Assembly (NCBI RefSeq): GCF_042643245.1 | Contig: NZ_JBHRSK010000018.1 | Coordinates: 62,001-126,000, forward strand | From: Acidimangrovimonas pyrenivorans | Lineage (GTDB): Bacteria > Pseudomonadota > Alphaproteobacteria > Rhodobacterales > Rhodobacteraceae | Direction: 5' to 3' | Length of the DNA: 64,000 nucleotides | Part shown: in pieces, positions 32,859 through 39,780 of the stretch | Layout: the number at the start of each line of letters is the position of its first letter | Position numbering within the stretch: position 1 is the first letter of the stretch | Translations under genes and position numbers: made by a program | Notes under the pieces: generated by a model | Databases searched by the model: none | What the model saw: the letters and a program-made list of their open reading frames with translations, nothing else | What the model was told of the DNA's origin: nothing

Positions 32859-34013
32859 ATGGAGATGCGCGCCATCCTCGACCGCCTGATCGGCTTCGAG
32901 ACCGTCAGCCCCCAATCCAACATGGCGCTGATGGAGTTCATCCGCGACACGCTGGCCACGGCGGGCATAGACTCGGTGCTGATCCCCGACGCCTCGGGCA
33001 AGAAGGCCAACCTCTACGCCACCGTCGGCCCGCAGGACCGCCCCGGCGTCATGCTCTCGGGCCATACCGACGTCGTCCCGGTCGAGGGCCAGGCCTGGAC
33101 CCGGCCGCCCTTCGAGATGACCGAGGCCGACGGCAAGCTCTACGGTCGCGGCACCACCGACATGAAGGGCTTCGTCGCCTGCGCCATCGCCGCCGCGCTC
33201 GATGCCGCCAGGCGCGAACTGACGACGCCGCTGCACCTCGCCTTCAGCCATGACGAGGAAGTGGGCTGCCTCGGCGTCCGCTCGCTGATCGACATGCTGG
33301 ACGGCGCGCCGGTGCGGCCGGCGATGTGCATCGTCGGCGAACCGACGGCGATGCAGGTGGCGACCGGCCACAAGGGCAAGACCGCCCTGCGCGCCACCTG
33401 CACCGGGCGCGAGGGCCATTCCGCGCTCGCCCCGCTGGCGCTGAACGCGCTCCATCTCGGCGCCGACTTCCTGAACGCCGTCCGCGCCCTGCAGGCCAGG
33501 GTGGCCGAGAGCGGCCGGCGCGACGGCGATTACGACGTGCCCTACACCACGATCCATGTCGGCAAGATGTCGGGCGGGGTGCAGGTCAACATCGTCCCCA
33601 ACCAATGCGTGCTGGATTTCGAGATCCGGGCGCTGGCCGAGGACGACCCGCAGGACCTGATCGCCCAGCTGCGCGCCGCCGCCGAGGAGATCGTCGCCCC
33701 GCTGCGCGAGGACTTCCCCGAGGCGGCGATCGAGATCGAGGAGCTGTGGAGCTATCCCGGCCTCGGCACGCCCTCCGAGGCGCGGGTGGTGAATTTCGTC
33801 AAGGGGCTGACCGGCGCCAACGGCACGATCAAGGTCGCCTTCGGCACCGAGGGCGGGCTGTTCTCGGACCGGCTCGGCATCCCGACCGTGGTCTGCGGCC
33901 CGGGCAGCATGGCCCAGGGCCACAAGCCCGACGAGTTCGTCAGCCTCGAACAGCTCGACCGCTGCCAGGCGATGATGGCTGCGCTGCTCGACCGCCTCGA
34001 ATCCGGGCTGTGA
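32859..34013 (+). CDS. argE: Acetylornithine deacetylase-type M20 peptidase
   Basis: 384 residues from ATG 32859 (a second ATG lies two codons on). M20 metallohydrolase with SGHTDVVPVEG (metal His and catalytic Asp), GRGTTDMKGFVACAIAAALD (bridging Asp), SHDEEVGCLG (catalytic Glu), GEPTAMQVATGHKGK and a dimerisation domain containing EGHSALAPLALNAL, ending in GPGSMAQGHKPDEFVSL (last metal His). The closest pattern is the ArgE group, which removes acetyl from N-acetylornithine. Close to a LysR gene and a catabolic cluster, it may act on another N-acyl amino acid. Confidence 0.85.
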   Translation: MEMRAILDRLIGFETVSPQSNMALMEFIRDTLATAGIDSVLIPDASGKKANLYATVGPQDRPGVMLSGHTDVVPVEGQAWTRPPFEMTEADGKLYGRGTTDMKGFVACAIAAALDAARRELTTPLHLAFSHDEEVGCLGVRSLIDMLDGAPVRPAMCIVGEPTAMQVATGHKGKTALRATCTGREGHSALAPLALNALHLGADFLNAVRALQARVAESGRRDGDYDVPYTTIHVGKMSGGVQVNIVPNQCVLDFEIRALAEDDPQDLIAQLRAAAEEIVAPLREDFPEAAIEIEELWSYPGLGTPSEARVVNFVKGLTGANGTIKVAFGTEGGLFSDRLGIPTVVCGPGSMAQGHKPDEFVSLEQLDRCQAMMAALLDRLESGL

Positions 34014-34037
34014 CGCAAAAAACCGCGCGGAAGTCAC

Positions 34038-34053
34038 ATTCAATATCTTGAAT
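34038..34053. promoter_or_regulatory. Inverted repeat ATTCAA-TATC-TTGAAT upstream of the DUF2892 gene
   Basis: Perfect 6-bp dyad with a 4-base spacer in an A+T-rich stretch otherwise rare in this window, 77 bases before ATG 34131. Small DUF2892 proteins are often under ArsR-type sulfur or redox repressors that use A+T-rich dyads; no such regulator gene is in the window. Confidence 0.4.
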
Positions 34054-34130
34054 TTAACTTCGCGACCCGTTATCTCGGTCGTGAAGCGGCGGCGCAGACC
34101 GCGCCGCACCCCGGAGTTCTGGAGAGCACA

Positions 34131-34334
34131 ATGTCCCTCGATCGCGCCGTTCTGGCCTTTGCCGGCCTGATGATCTTCGTCAGCCTTGCGCTCACCCTGT
34201 GGGTGTCGCCCTACTGGATGTGGTTCACCGCCTTCATCGCCGCCAACCTGATGCAGTCGGCCTTCACCGGCTTCTGCCCGGCCGCGATGATCTTCAAGCT
34301 TTTCGGCATCAAGGAAGGCTGTGCCTTCAAGTAA
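34131..34334 (+). CDS. DUF2892 (YgaP-type) small membrane protein
   Basis: 67 residues, two membrane helices (about 8-27 and 30-48) and the ending CPAAMIFKLFGIKEGCAFK, where the two cysteines and KLG-like turn match DUF2892. Members are inner-membrane proteins often linked to rhodaneses and sulfide metabolism. The ribosome site GGAGAGCAC precedes ATG 34131. A strong terminator follows, so the gene is monocistronic. Confidence 0.85.
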   Translation: MSLDRAVLAFAGLMIFVSLALTLWVSPYWMWFTAFIAANLMQSAFTGFCPAAMIFKLFGIKEGCAFK

Positions 34335-34357
34335 GGCCCCCTGCCCTCCCTGATCAG

Positions 34358-34392
34358 CGCCCGCCGGCCCTCCCTCCGGCGGGCGTTTTTTT
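34358..34392 (+). terminator. Intrinsic terminator after the DUF2892 gene
   Basis: Perfect 10-bp stem (CGCCCGCCGG at 34358-34367 with CCGGCGGGCG at 34376-34385), 8-base loop, then seven T (34386-34392). Confidence 0.9.
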
Positions 34393-34406
34393 GTCCGCCG
34401 CCGGGT

Positions 34407-35081
34407 CTATTCGTCCCCCGGCACGCCGTAGCTCGGCGCCGCCGTCGGGTCGAGCGCGCGGGTGACGTAATCCTCCATCTGCGGGGCGTAGACCGCCCAG
34501 GCGGCCCCCAGCGCGCCGATCGGGTCCTCCTCGGCCCAGTCGATGCGCAGCTCGGCCAGCGGCCAGTCCTGTTCGCCGACCACCAGCAGCCCGGCCGAAT
34601 GCACCGGCCCGGCCTCGCCGCCCGCCACCAGCCCCGCCCGCAGCGCCGCCATCAGCCGGTCGCCCAGCGCGCCCCCGGCGGCCTCGAATCCCGCCACCAT
34701 CGCCCGCGGCACGCCGGCATCGGCCAGCAGGTTGCCGCCCGCCGCGCAATCGACGCCCGTCGCCTCGGCCCAGACCCCCAGCGCCCGCGCCCCGGAATGG
34801 ATCGCGACGCCGCCATGGCGGTCGACCACCAGCACCTGGCGATAGTCCGGATGCGCCATCTCGCGCGCCAGGATCGCCACCGCCTCCTGCGCCCGCGCCC
34901 CCTTCTCCATCAGGTCGAGCGCCAGCGGCCCGAGCCGCGGATCGGTGACGTTCTGGCTCGCCACCGCCCCGACGCCCGCCCTTGCATGGGCGCAGCGCGC
35001 CGCCACGGCGGGGCTGGAGGAGGAAATCACCAGGCCGAAACGGCCAGTCTCGGGACAACGGGCAACGAGGGAAAAGGTCAT
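34407..35081 (-). CDS. DUF1028 family protein
   Basis: 224 residues beginning MTFSLVARCPETGRFGLVIS, the very conserved N-terminus of DUF1028, followed by VGAVASQNVTDPRLGPLALD and GGNLLADAGVPRAMVAGFEA. The Thr/Ser just after the initiator Met has led to comparison with N-terminal-nucleophile hydrolases; activity is unproven. In other genomes such genes lie beside RidA and amidohydrolase genes. Here it is 153 bases downstream of a RidA-like gene, separated by a large inverted-repeat hairpin. ATG 35081 is chosen because the domain starts there. Confidence 0.85.
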   Translation of the reverse strand: MTFSLVARCPETGRFGLVISSSSPAVAARCAHARAGVGAVASQNVTDPRLGPLALDLMEKGARAQEAVAILAREMAHPDYRQVLVVDRHGGVAIHSGARALGVWAEATGVDCAAGGNLLADAGVPRAMVAGFEAAGGALGDRLMAALRAGLVAGGEAGPVHSAGLLVVGEQDWPLAELRIDWAEEDPIGALGAAWAVYAPQMEDYVTRALDPTAAPSYGVPGDE

Positions 35082-35117
35082 GGGCGGTCTCCTGCGGCAG
35101 GCGCCGGGGGTTTCACA

Positions 35118-35201
35118 CCCCCGGACCCCCGTGGAGTATTTGGACAAAGAAGAAGACAGGCTGCATTTCTTCTTTGCGAAAATACTCCGGGGGTCCGGGG
35201 G
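35118..35201. repeat. Two head-to-head copies of a dispersed intergenic repeat forming a long hairpin
   Basis: Left arm 35118-35154 and right arm 35167-35201 are near-perfect inverted copies: CCCCCGGACCCCC, a 2-base difference, GGAGTATTT, three variable bases, CAAAGAAGAA. The loop is 12 bases. The same GAGTATTT-N3-CAAAGAAGAA unit recurs singly at 47329-47356, and weaker relatives occur at 1324, 36861 and 49865. It sits between the RidA-like and DUF1028 genes and could act as a bidirectional terminator. Confidence 0.8.
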
Positions 35202-35234
35202 CAGCGCCCCCGGCCTTGGTCAAACGGGTCTCGG

Positions 35235-35648
35235 TCAGTCGGGGATCACCGCGGTGGCGTCGATCTCGACCAGCCAGTTCGGCCGGGCCAGGGCGGTGAC
35301 GGTGACGCCGGTCGAGACCGGGTGCACCCCTTTGATGTATTCGCCCATCACCCGGTAGACCGCCTCGCGGTGGCGGATGTCGGTCAGGTAGACGACCACC
35401 TTGCACAGGTGCTCCATCCTGCCGCCCGCCTCCTCGATCAGCTGGCGGATGTTCTGCATCACCTTGTGGGTCTGTTCGGCCGGATCGGCGCTGACGATGT
35501 CCTCGGAGCTGTCGAGGTCCTGCGGGCACTGGCCGCGCAGGAAGACCATCGTGCCGCGGGCGACCACGGCCTGGGCGAGATCGTTGTCGAGCTTCTGCTC
35601 AGGATATGTGTCGCGGGTGTTGAACGGGCGGATGCGGGTATGGGCCAT
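35235..35648 (-). CDS. RidA-family protein, atypical (no catalytic Arg)
   Basis: 137 residues with the RidA/YjgF fold pattern: FLRGQCPQDL, QTHKVMQNIRQLIEEAGGRM, KVVVYLTDI and the C-terminal LVEIDATAVI. In E. coli RidA, Arg105 in the PARSCVEV strand is needed for imine/enamine deaminase activity. The equivalent here is PVSTGVTV, with Ser in place of Arg. This points to one of the Rid subgroups without that Arg, whose activities are mostly unknown. It is seven bases from the upstream flavin-reductase fusion gene, so it is co-transcribed with the oxygenase genes. Confidence 0.88.
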   Translation of the reverse strand: MAHTRIRPFNTRDTYPEQKLDNDLAQAVVARGTMVFLRGQCPQDLDSSEDIVSADPAEQTHKVMQNIRQLIEEAGGRMEHLCKVVVYLTDIRHREAVYRVMGEYIKGVHPVSTGVTVTALARPNWLVEIDATAVIPD

Positions 35649-35655
35649 GGTTTCC

Positions 35656-36804
35656 TCAGTCGAGATCGAGGCCGAAGGCGGCGGCGCAATGGAGCAGGAA
35701 GGATTCGGCCTCGGGGCTGGCGGCCTGGCCGGCGCGGCCGCAGAGCACCAGCCGGCTGCTGGCGTGCCTGCCGGCCAGCGGCCGGGTGACGAGGCGGCGG
35801 CCGTCATGGCTGATATCGCCGGCGGGCCGGGTGGCGAGCAGGGCGTAGCCGAGCCCCTGGGCGACCATGCCGCGCAGCATTTCCAGGCTGCGGGCGCGAT
35901 AGGCGACCTGCGGTGTGCCGTGGCCCTCGAAGAGCGACAGGAAATAGTCGCGCGAGGGCGGCACGTCGAGCAGCACCATCCGGCGCGGGGCGAGGTCTTC
36001 GAGCGCGATCTCCTCGGCCTGCGCCAGCGGATCGTCCGCGGCCAGCAGGACGTAGGGCGCCAGTTCGGCCAGCGTGACCCGGGTGACGTCGGGCGGCAGG
36101 CCGAGATCGTAGAGGAAGGCGAGCTCGATCGTGCCGTCGCGCAGCAGTTCCAGCAGTTGGCGCTGGTCGCCCTCGTGCAGGTCGAGCGCCACCGGCGCGC
36201 CGCCATCCTCCAGCTTGCGCAGCAGCTCGGGCAGCACGGCCGGGCCGAAGCTGGCGAGCGTGCCGAGGCGCAGCGGGTGCCCCTCGGCGTCGCGGTCCGG
36301 CGACAGCAGCCGCACCGGGGCGCTGTAGGCGCGGGCGGCATAGACCAGCGGCGTGCCGCTTTCGGCGAGGTGGATATCGGCAACCTCGCCGATGAAGATG
36401 TGGTGGGTGCCGACCCGGTCCGACGATTTCACCCGGCAGTCGAAGGCGACCAGCGCGCCCTCGAGGCGGGGAGCGCCGGTGACCATCGGCACCGGCGTGG
36501 TGCAGGCGAACTTGTCGCCGCCCTCGGCCGGGCGGCGGCGGGCGAAGGTGTCGGCGACCGAACTCTGGTCGTCGCGCAGCACGTTGACGCAGAAGCAGCC
36601 GTTCTCGAGGATCGCGGCGGCGCTGGCCGACTGGTGGTGGACGCAGACCAGCATCGTCGGCGCGGCGCCGTCGGCCGAGATCGAGGACATGGCGGAGACG
36701 GTCACCCCGGCGCGGCCGGCCGGGCCGTCGGTCGTCACCACGTTGACGGTGGCGGCGGCGCGGGCCATGCCCTGGAGGAAGCGGTCGCGGAGCGGGGCGG
36801 TCAT
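35656..36804 (-). CDS. Flavin reductase domain fused to a LysR-type effector-binding domain
   Basis: 382 residues. Residues 1-165 match the flavin reductase family of two-component monooxygenases (HpaC/RutF-like): FLQGMARAAATVNVVTTDGP, VTVSAMSSISADG, FCVNVLRDDQ, HHIFIGEVADIHL. Residues about 175-380 have no helix-turn-helix but resemble the effector domain of LysR regulators (LELLRDGTIELAFLYDLGL, MVLLDVPPSRDYFLSLF, GLGYALLATR), clearly similar to the LysR protein encoded at 31569-32498. The reductase would supply reduced flavin to the HpaB-type oxygenase upstream; the extra domain may let a substrate or product control it. Function of the fusion is inferred. Confidence 0.85.
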   Translation of the reverse strand: MTAPLRDRFLQGMARAAATVNVVTTDGPAGRAGVTVSAMSSISADGAAPTMLVCVHHQSASAAAILENGCFCVNVLRDDQSSVADTFARRRPAEGGDKFACTTPVPMVTGAPRLEGALVAFDCRVKSSDRVGTHHIFIGEVADIHLAESGTPLVYAARAYSAPVRLLSPDRDAEGHPLRLGTLASFGPAVLPELLRKLEDGGAPVALDLHEGDQRQLLELLRDGTIELAFLYDLGLPPDVTRVTLAELAPYVLLAADDPLAQAEEIALEDLAPRRMVLLDVPPSRDYFLSLFEGHGTPQVAYRARSLEMLRGMVAQGLGYALLATRPAGDISHDGRRLVTRPLAGRHASSRLVLCGRAGQAASPEAESFLLHCAAAFGLDLD

Positions 36805-36860
36805 GGTCTCTGTCCCAGCCTTGATGCGGGCGGCGGCGGCGGGCGGTCTGCCCGCGCGGC

Positions 36861-36893
36861 CCCCCCGAGGATACTTGTGCCCAGAAGAAGACA
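36861..36893. repeat. Dispersed intergenic repeat, diverged copy
   Basis: CCCCCCGAGGATACTTGTG followed by CCCAGAAGAAGACAG, a diverged single copy of the GGAGTATTT...AAGAAGAA family. It lies in the 98-base gap between the Rieske oxygenase gene and the flavin reductase fusion gene. Confidence 0.55.
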
Positions 36894-36902
36894 GAAGCGG
36901 CT

Positions 36903-38039
36903 TCATTCCGGGATTCGGGATGCGATGTAGCGGGCGAAGTCGTAATTCGGTCGTTCGAGATGGGAAAGGGGGCCCGGGGCGGAAAGATCGGCGCAGAGGC
37001 CGCGATAGACCTTCTCGACGCAGCCCTTGTCCTCCTGGTTGACGGCATCGAGCAGCTCCTGCAGCCGGACGAAATGCTCCTGCGCCTTCGGGTCGGAAAC
37101 GAATTCCGGCGCCAGGCCGCCGCCATAGGTGACGTTGACATGGCCCGGCCCGTCGGGCGTCAGGCTGAGATACCAGAAATAGCCCGGGCTGAGCGTGATC
37201 ATCAGCGAGGGGTAGACCGAGATCAGCCAGGTGGTGCGGCGGGCATCGCCCTGCAGGGTGGTGTTGGTCGGATGCGCCAGGGTCAGGTCGAGGGCGTCGT
37301 TCTTGAGGATGTAGTGGTAGTTGAAGCCGGGCTCGCCCTCGGGACAGGTCATCTTCTCGAGATCGACGGTGTGGCCGATGGTGCCGGCATGGCAGACCGG
37401 CAGGTGGTAGCTTTCCATGAAGTTCTCGGCCAGCACCTTCCAGTTGGTCGCCCAGTGGAAGTCCTGGCGGAAGGCCTCGTGGTAATTCTCCATGTGGAAG
37501 TCGCCGACCAGCTGATCGAGGCGCGCCAGCGTCTGCTGCGGCGGCGGCGCGTCGGGGTTCAGCGTCACCATGATCCAGCCCAGCCAGTCGGTGCAGCGCA
37601 CCTGTGGCAGCGCGGTGTCCTGCTTGCAGAAGCCCTCGTTGAGGGTCATCGCCGGGGCGCCGCGCAGGCTGCCATCGAGGTTGTAGGTCCAGGCATGGTA
37701 GGGGCAGACGATGGCGCGGGTATTGCCGCGGCCGTCCAGCAGGGTCGACATCCGGTGGCGGCAGACATTCGACAGCGCCCGCAACTGCCCGTCGCGGTCG
37801 CGCAGGACGATGATCGGCTCGCCGGCGATCTCCATCGTCAGGTAGTCGCCGGGATCGGGCAGCGTGTCGGCCCGGCCGGCGCAGAGCCATTCCCTGGCGA
37901 AGATGTGCTCCTGCTCCTGGGCGAGGAACTCGGGCGAGGTATAGACCGATTTCGGCATCGCCCGCGCCCGCTCGAAGGGGGCGGCGACATTGGCGCGCAA
38001 CTCGTCGATCGGGCGCAGGCCGGGTTCGGGGCGGATCAT
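36903..38039 (-). CDS. Rieske non-heme iron oxygenase, alpha subunit
   Basis: 378 residues from ATG 38039. Rieske [2Fe-2S] ligands Cys93, His95, Cys112, His115 (CRHR...CPYH) and mononuclear iron ligands His212 and His217 in NWKVLAENFMESYHLPVCH. The overall pattern is of aromatic-ring hydroxylating dioxygenase or demethylase large subunits. No ferredoxin, reductase or beta subunit gene is adjacent, so electron delivery must come from elsewhere or from a shared reductase. Lies four bases downstream of the HpaB-like gene, so both are co-transcribed. Substrate unknown. Confidence 0.92.
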   Translation of the reverse strand: MIRPEPGLRPIDELRANVAAPFERARAMPKSVYTSPEFLAQEQEHIFAREWLCAGRADTLPDPGDYLTMEIAGEPIIVLRDRDGQLRALSNVCRHRMSTLLDGRGNTRAIVCPYHAWTYNLDGSLRGAPAMTLNEGFCKQDTALPQVRCTDWLGWIMVTLNPDAPPPQQTLARLDQLVGDFHMENYHEAFRQDFHWATNWKVLAENFMESYHLPVCHAGTIGHTVDLEKMTCPEGEPGFNYHYILKNDALDLTLAHPTNTTLQGDARRTTWLISVYPSLMITLSPGYFWYLSLTPDGPGHVNVTYGGGLAPEFVSDPKAQEHFVRLQELLDAVNQEDKGCVEKVYRGLCADLSAPGPLSHLERPNYDFARYIASRIPE

Positions 38040-38043
38040 GGCA

Positions 38044-39561
38044 CTACTCCGCCGCCTTGGGCTTGCCGGTGTCGAACCATTTCGACACCGCCGAGTCGCC
38101 GGGGGTCCGTGTCGTCGGGCCCATGACGTTGTCGGACAGGTCCGCCGCCTTGCGGACGAAGTCGAGCGGGCCGTCCCAGTCGAAATTGCGGTAGACCGCG
38201 GCAAGGTGGGCGAAGGGCGGCGACTGGGCGAAAAGCTGGAAGGTCAGCCGGTGGCCGGCATAGTCGGAATTGAGCAGGTCGCGGGCGAAGGCCAGCAGCT
38301 TGCGGCGATCGTCGGCGACCCAGTCCTCGTTGACGGTGTAGAATTTCTCCAGCCACGGCGCGGTCTCGGGGGCGCGGAAGGCGGCGGCGTCGGGGGTGAC
38401 GCAGACCTGGCCGCCGCAAAGCTCGCGCGCGATGTGGATCATCTCGTGCAGCTGGCTGCAGGCCAGCACCCGGCCGGTATAGAGCAGCGACTGGTTCGGC
38501 ATCAGCAGCCCGGCCGGGCTTTTCTCGGCCAGGGCGATCGAGGCGGTCAGGTGGGCGTTGATCCCCTCGCGGTAGACGGCGAGCTGGGCCAGCTTCTCCT
38601 GCACCGCCTGCTGCTTGTCGAGCCCGGTCTGGCGGGCGTTGAACAGCGCCGCGCCGATCAGCATGTCGGCCAGCTTGAGGTTGCGCTGGACGAAGGCGAA
38701 GGCGGAGTAGCGGTGCAGGGTGGCGCGGATGAACATCGCCGCCTTGGTGTGGCGGTAGAACAGCACGTTCTCCCACGGGATCAGCACGTCGTCGAAGATC
38801 ACCAGCGTGTCGACCTCGTCGAACCGGTTCGCCAGCGGATAGTCCTCGGCCGGGGCGCGGCCGGCGAAACCGGTGCGGCAGATGAACTTCAGCCCCGGCG
38901 AGCCGAGATCGCAGATGAAGCCGACGGCGTAATCCGACAGCGCGTCATTGCCCCAGTTGGCGATGGTCGGCTTGGTGAAGGCCTGGTTGGCATAGGCGGC
39001 GGCGGTCTCGTACTTGGCGCCGCGGACGACGATGCCGGCATCGGTCTCCCTGACCACGTGCAGCAGCATGTCCGGGTCCTGCTCCTGCGGCGGTTTCGAA
39101 CGGTCGCCCTTGGGGTCGGTATTGGCCGAGACGTGGAACGGGTCGGCGTGCAGCACCTTGTGGATGTGGGTCTCGATGTTACGCGCGAATTGCGGGTCGA
39201 TCTCGGCCAGCACGTCGGCGCCGTCATAGAGCGACCACATCTCGCCCACCGTCTCGTCGCCGACCCGGGTGACGACGCCGCCGATGGTCTCCATCATCGT
39301 GTCGGTGGCCCGGCGCTTGGCCCACCAGTCGTCCTGGCTGAAGGGCAGCGCATTGCCGATGGCGTTGACCTCGTCTCCGTCGCGCACCGTCATCACCGGC
39401 GCCGTCTCGGGATCGTACTGCATGTCGTAGATCCGCGCCCGGATATCGACCAGCGGCTTGAACATCGGGTGGCTGGTGACGTCCGTCACGCGCTCGCCGT
39501 TGACATGGACTTCGCGCCCGTCACGGATCGAAGCACGGTATTCTTCGCCGGTGCGGATCAT
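38044..39561 (-). CDS. HpaB-family flavin-dependent monooxygenase, oxygenase component
   Basis: 505 residues, the usual length for 4-hydroxyphenylacetate 3-monooxygenase large components. Segments include HPMFKPLVDIRARIYDMQYD, DADI-equivalent MLLHVVRETDAGIVVRGAKY, FDDVLIPWENVLFYR, ELCGGQVCVTPDAAAF and the C-terminal SPPFAHLAAVYRNFDWDGPL. Family members use FADH2 from a separate reductase to hydroxylate phenols, pyrroles or related rings. It is the first gene of a unit with a Rieske oxygenase, flavin reductase fusion and RidA-like gene. The true substrate cannot be read, and the HpaB name should not be taken as proof of phenylacetate use. Confidence 0.9.
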   Translation of the reverse strand: MIRTGEEYRASIRDGREVHVNGERVTDVTSHPMFKPLVDIRARIYDMQYDPETAPVMTVRDGDEVNAIGNALPFSQDDWWAKRRATDTMMETIGGVVTRVGDETVGEMWSLYDGADVLAEIDPQFARNIETHIHKVLHADPFHVSANTDPKGDRSKPPQEQDPDMLLHVVRETDAGIVVRGAKYETAAAYANQAFTKPTIANWGNDALSDYAVGFICDLGSPGLKFICRTGFAGRAPAEDYPLANRFDEVDTLVIFDDVLIPWENVLFYRHTKAAMFIRATLHRYSAFAFVQRNLKLADMLIGAALFNARQTGLDKQQAVQEKLAQLAVYREGINAHLTASIALAEKSPAGLLMPNQSLLYTGRVLACSQLHEMIHIARELCGGQVCVTPDAAAFRAPETAPWLEKFYTVNEDWVADDRRKLLAFARDLLNSDYAGHRLTFQLFAQSPPFAHLAAVYRNFDWDGPLDFVRKAADLSDNVMGPTTRTPGDSAVSKWFDTGKPKAAE

Positions 39562-39780
39562 CGGCCTCTCCTTCTGGTCTTCCGGGGGTGTGACGGTTCG
39601 CGCGCGCCACGGCGCCATCCTGCCGCGAAACGCTATTCGGAAAAAGAAAACATTGCCTCTGACCGGACAAGATTTTGCCTAATCGACAACGACTGACGCA
39701 AAAGCGATGGCACAGAGGATGTAATCTGCCGTAACATTTCCCAGATAGATTGACGTGCATTTCCCCGTGGGAGGGTTCCG

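Noticed and set aside
36903..39561. Assignment of the oxygenase unit to 4-hydroxyphenylacetate degradation
   Set aside because: No hpaD, hpaE, hpaF, hpaG or hpaH homologues are near, and a Rieske oxygenase plus RidA-like protein do not belong to that pathway.
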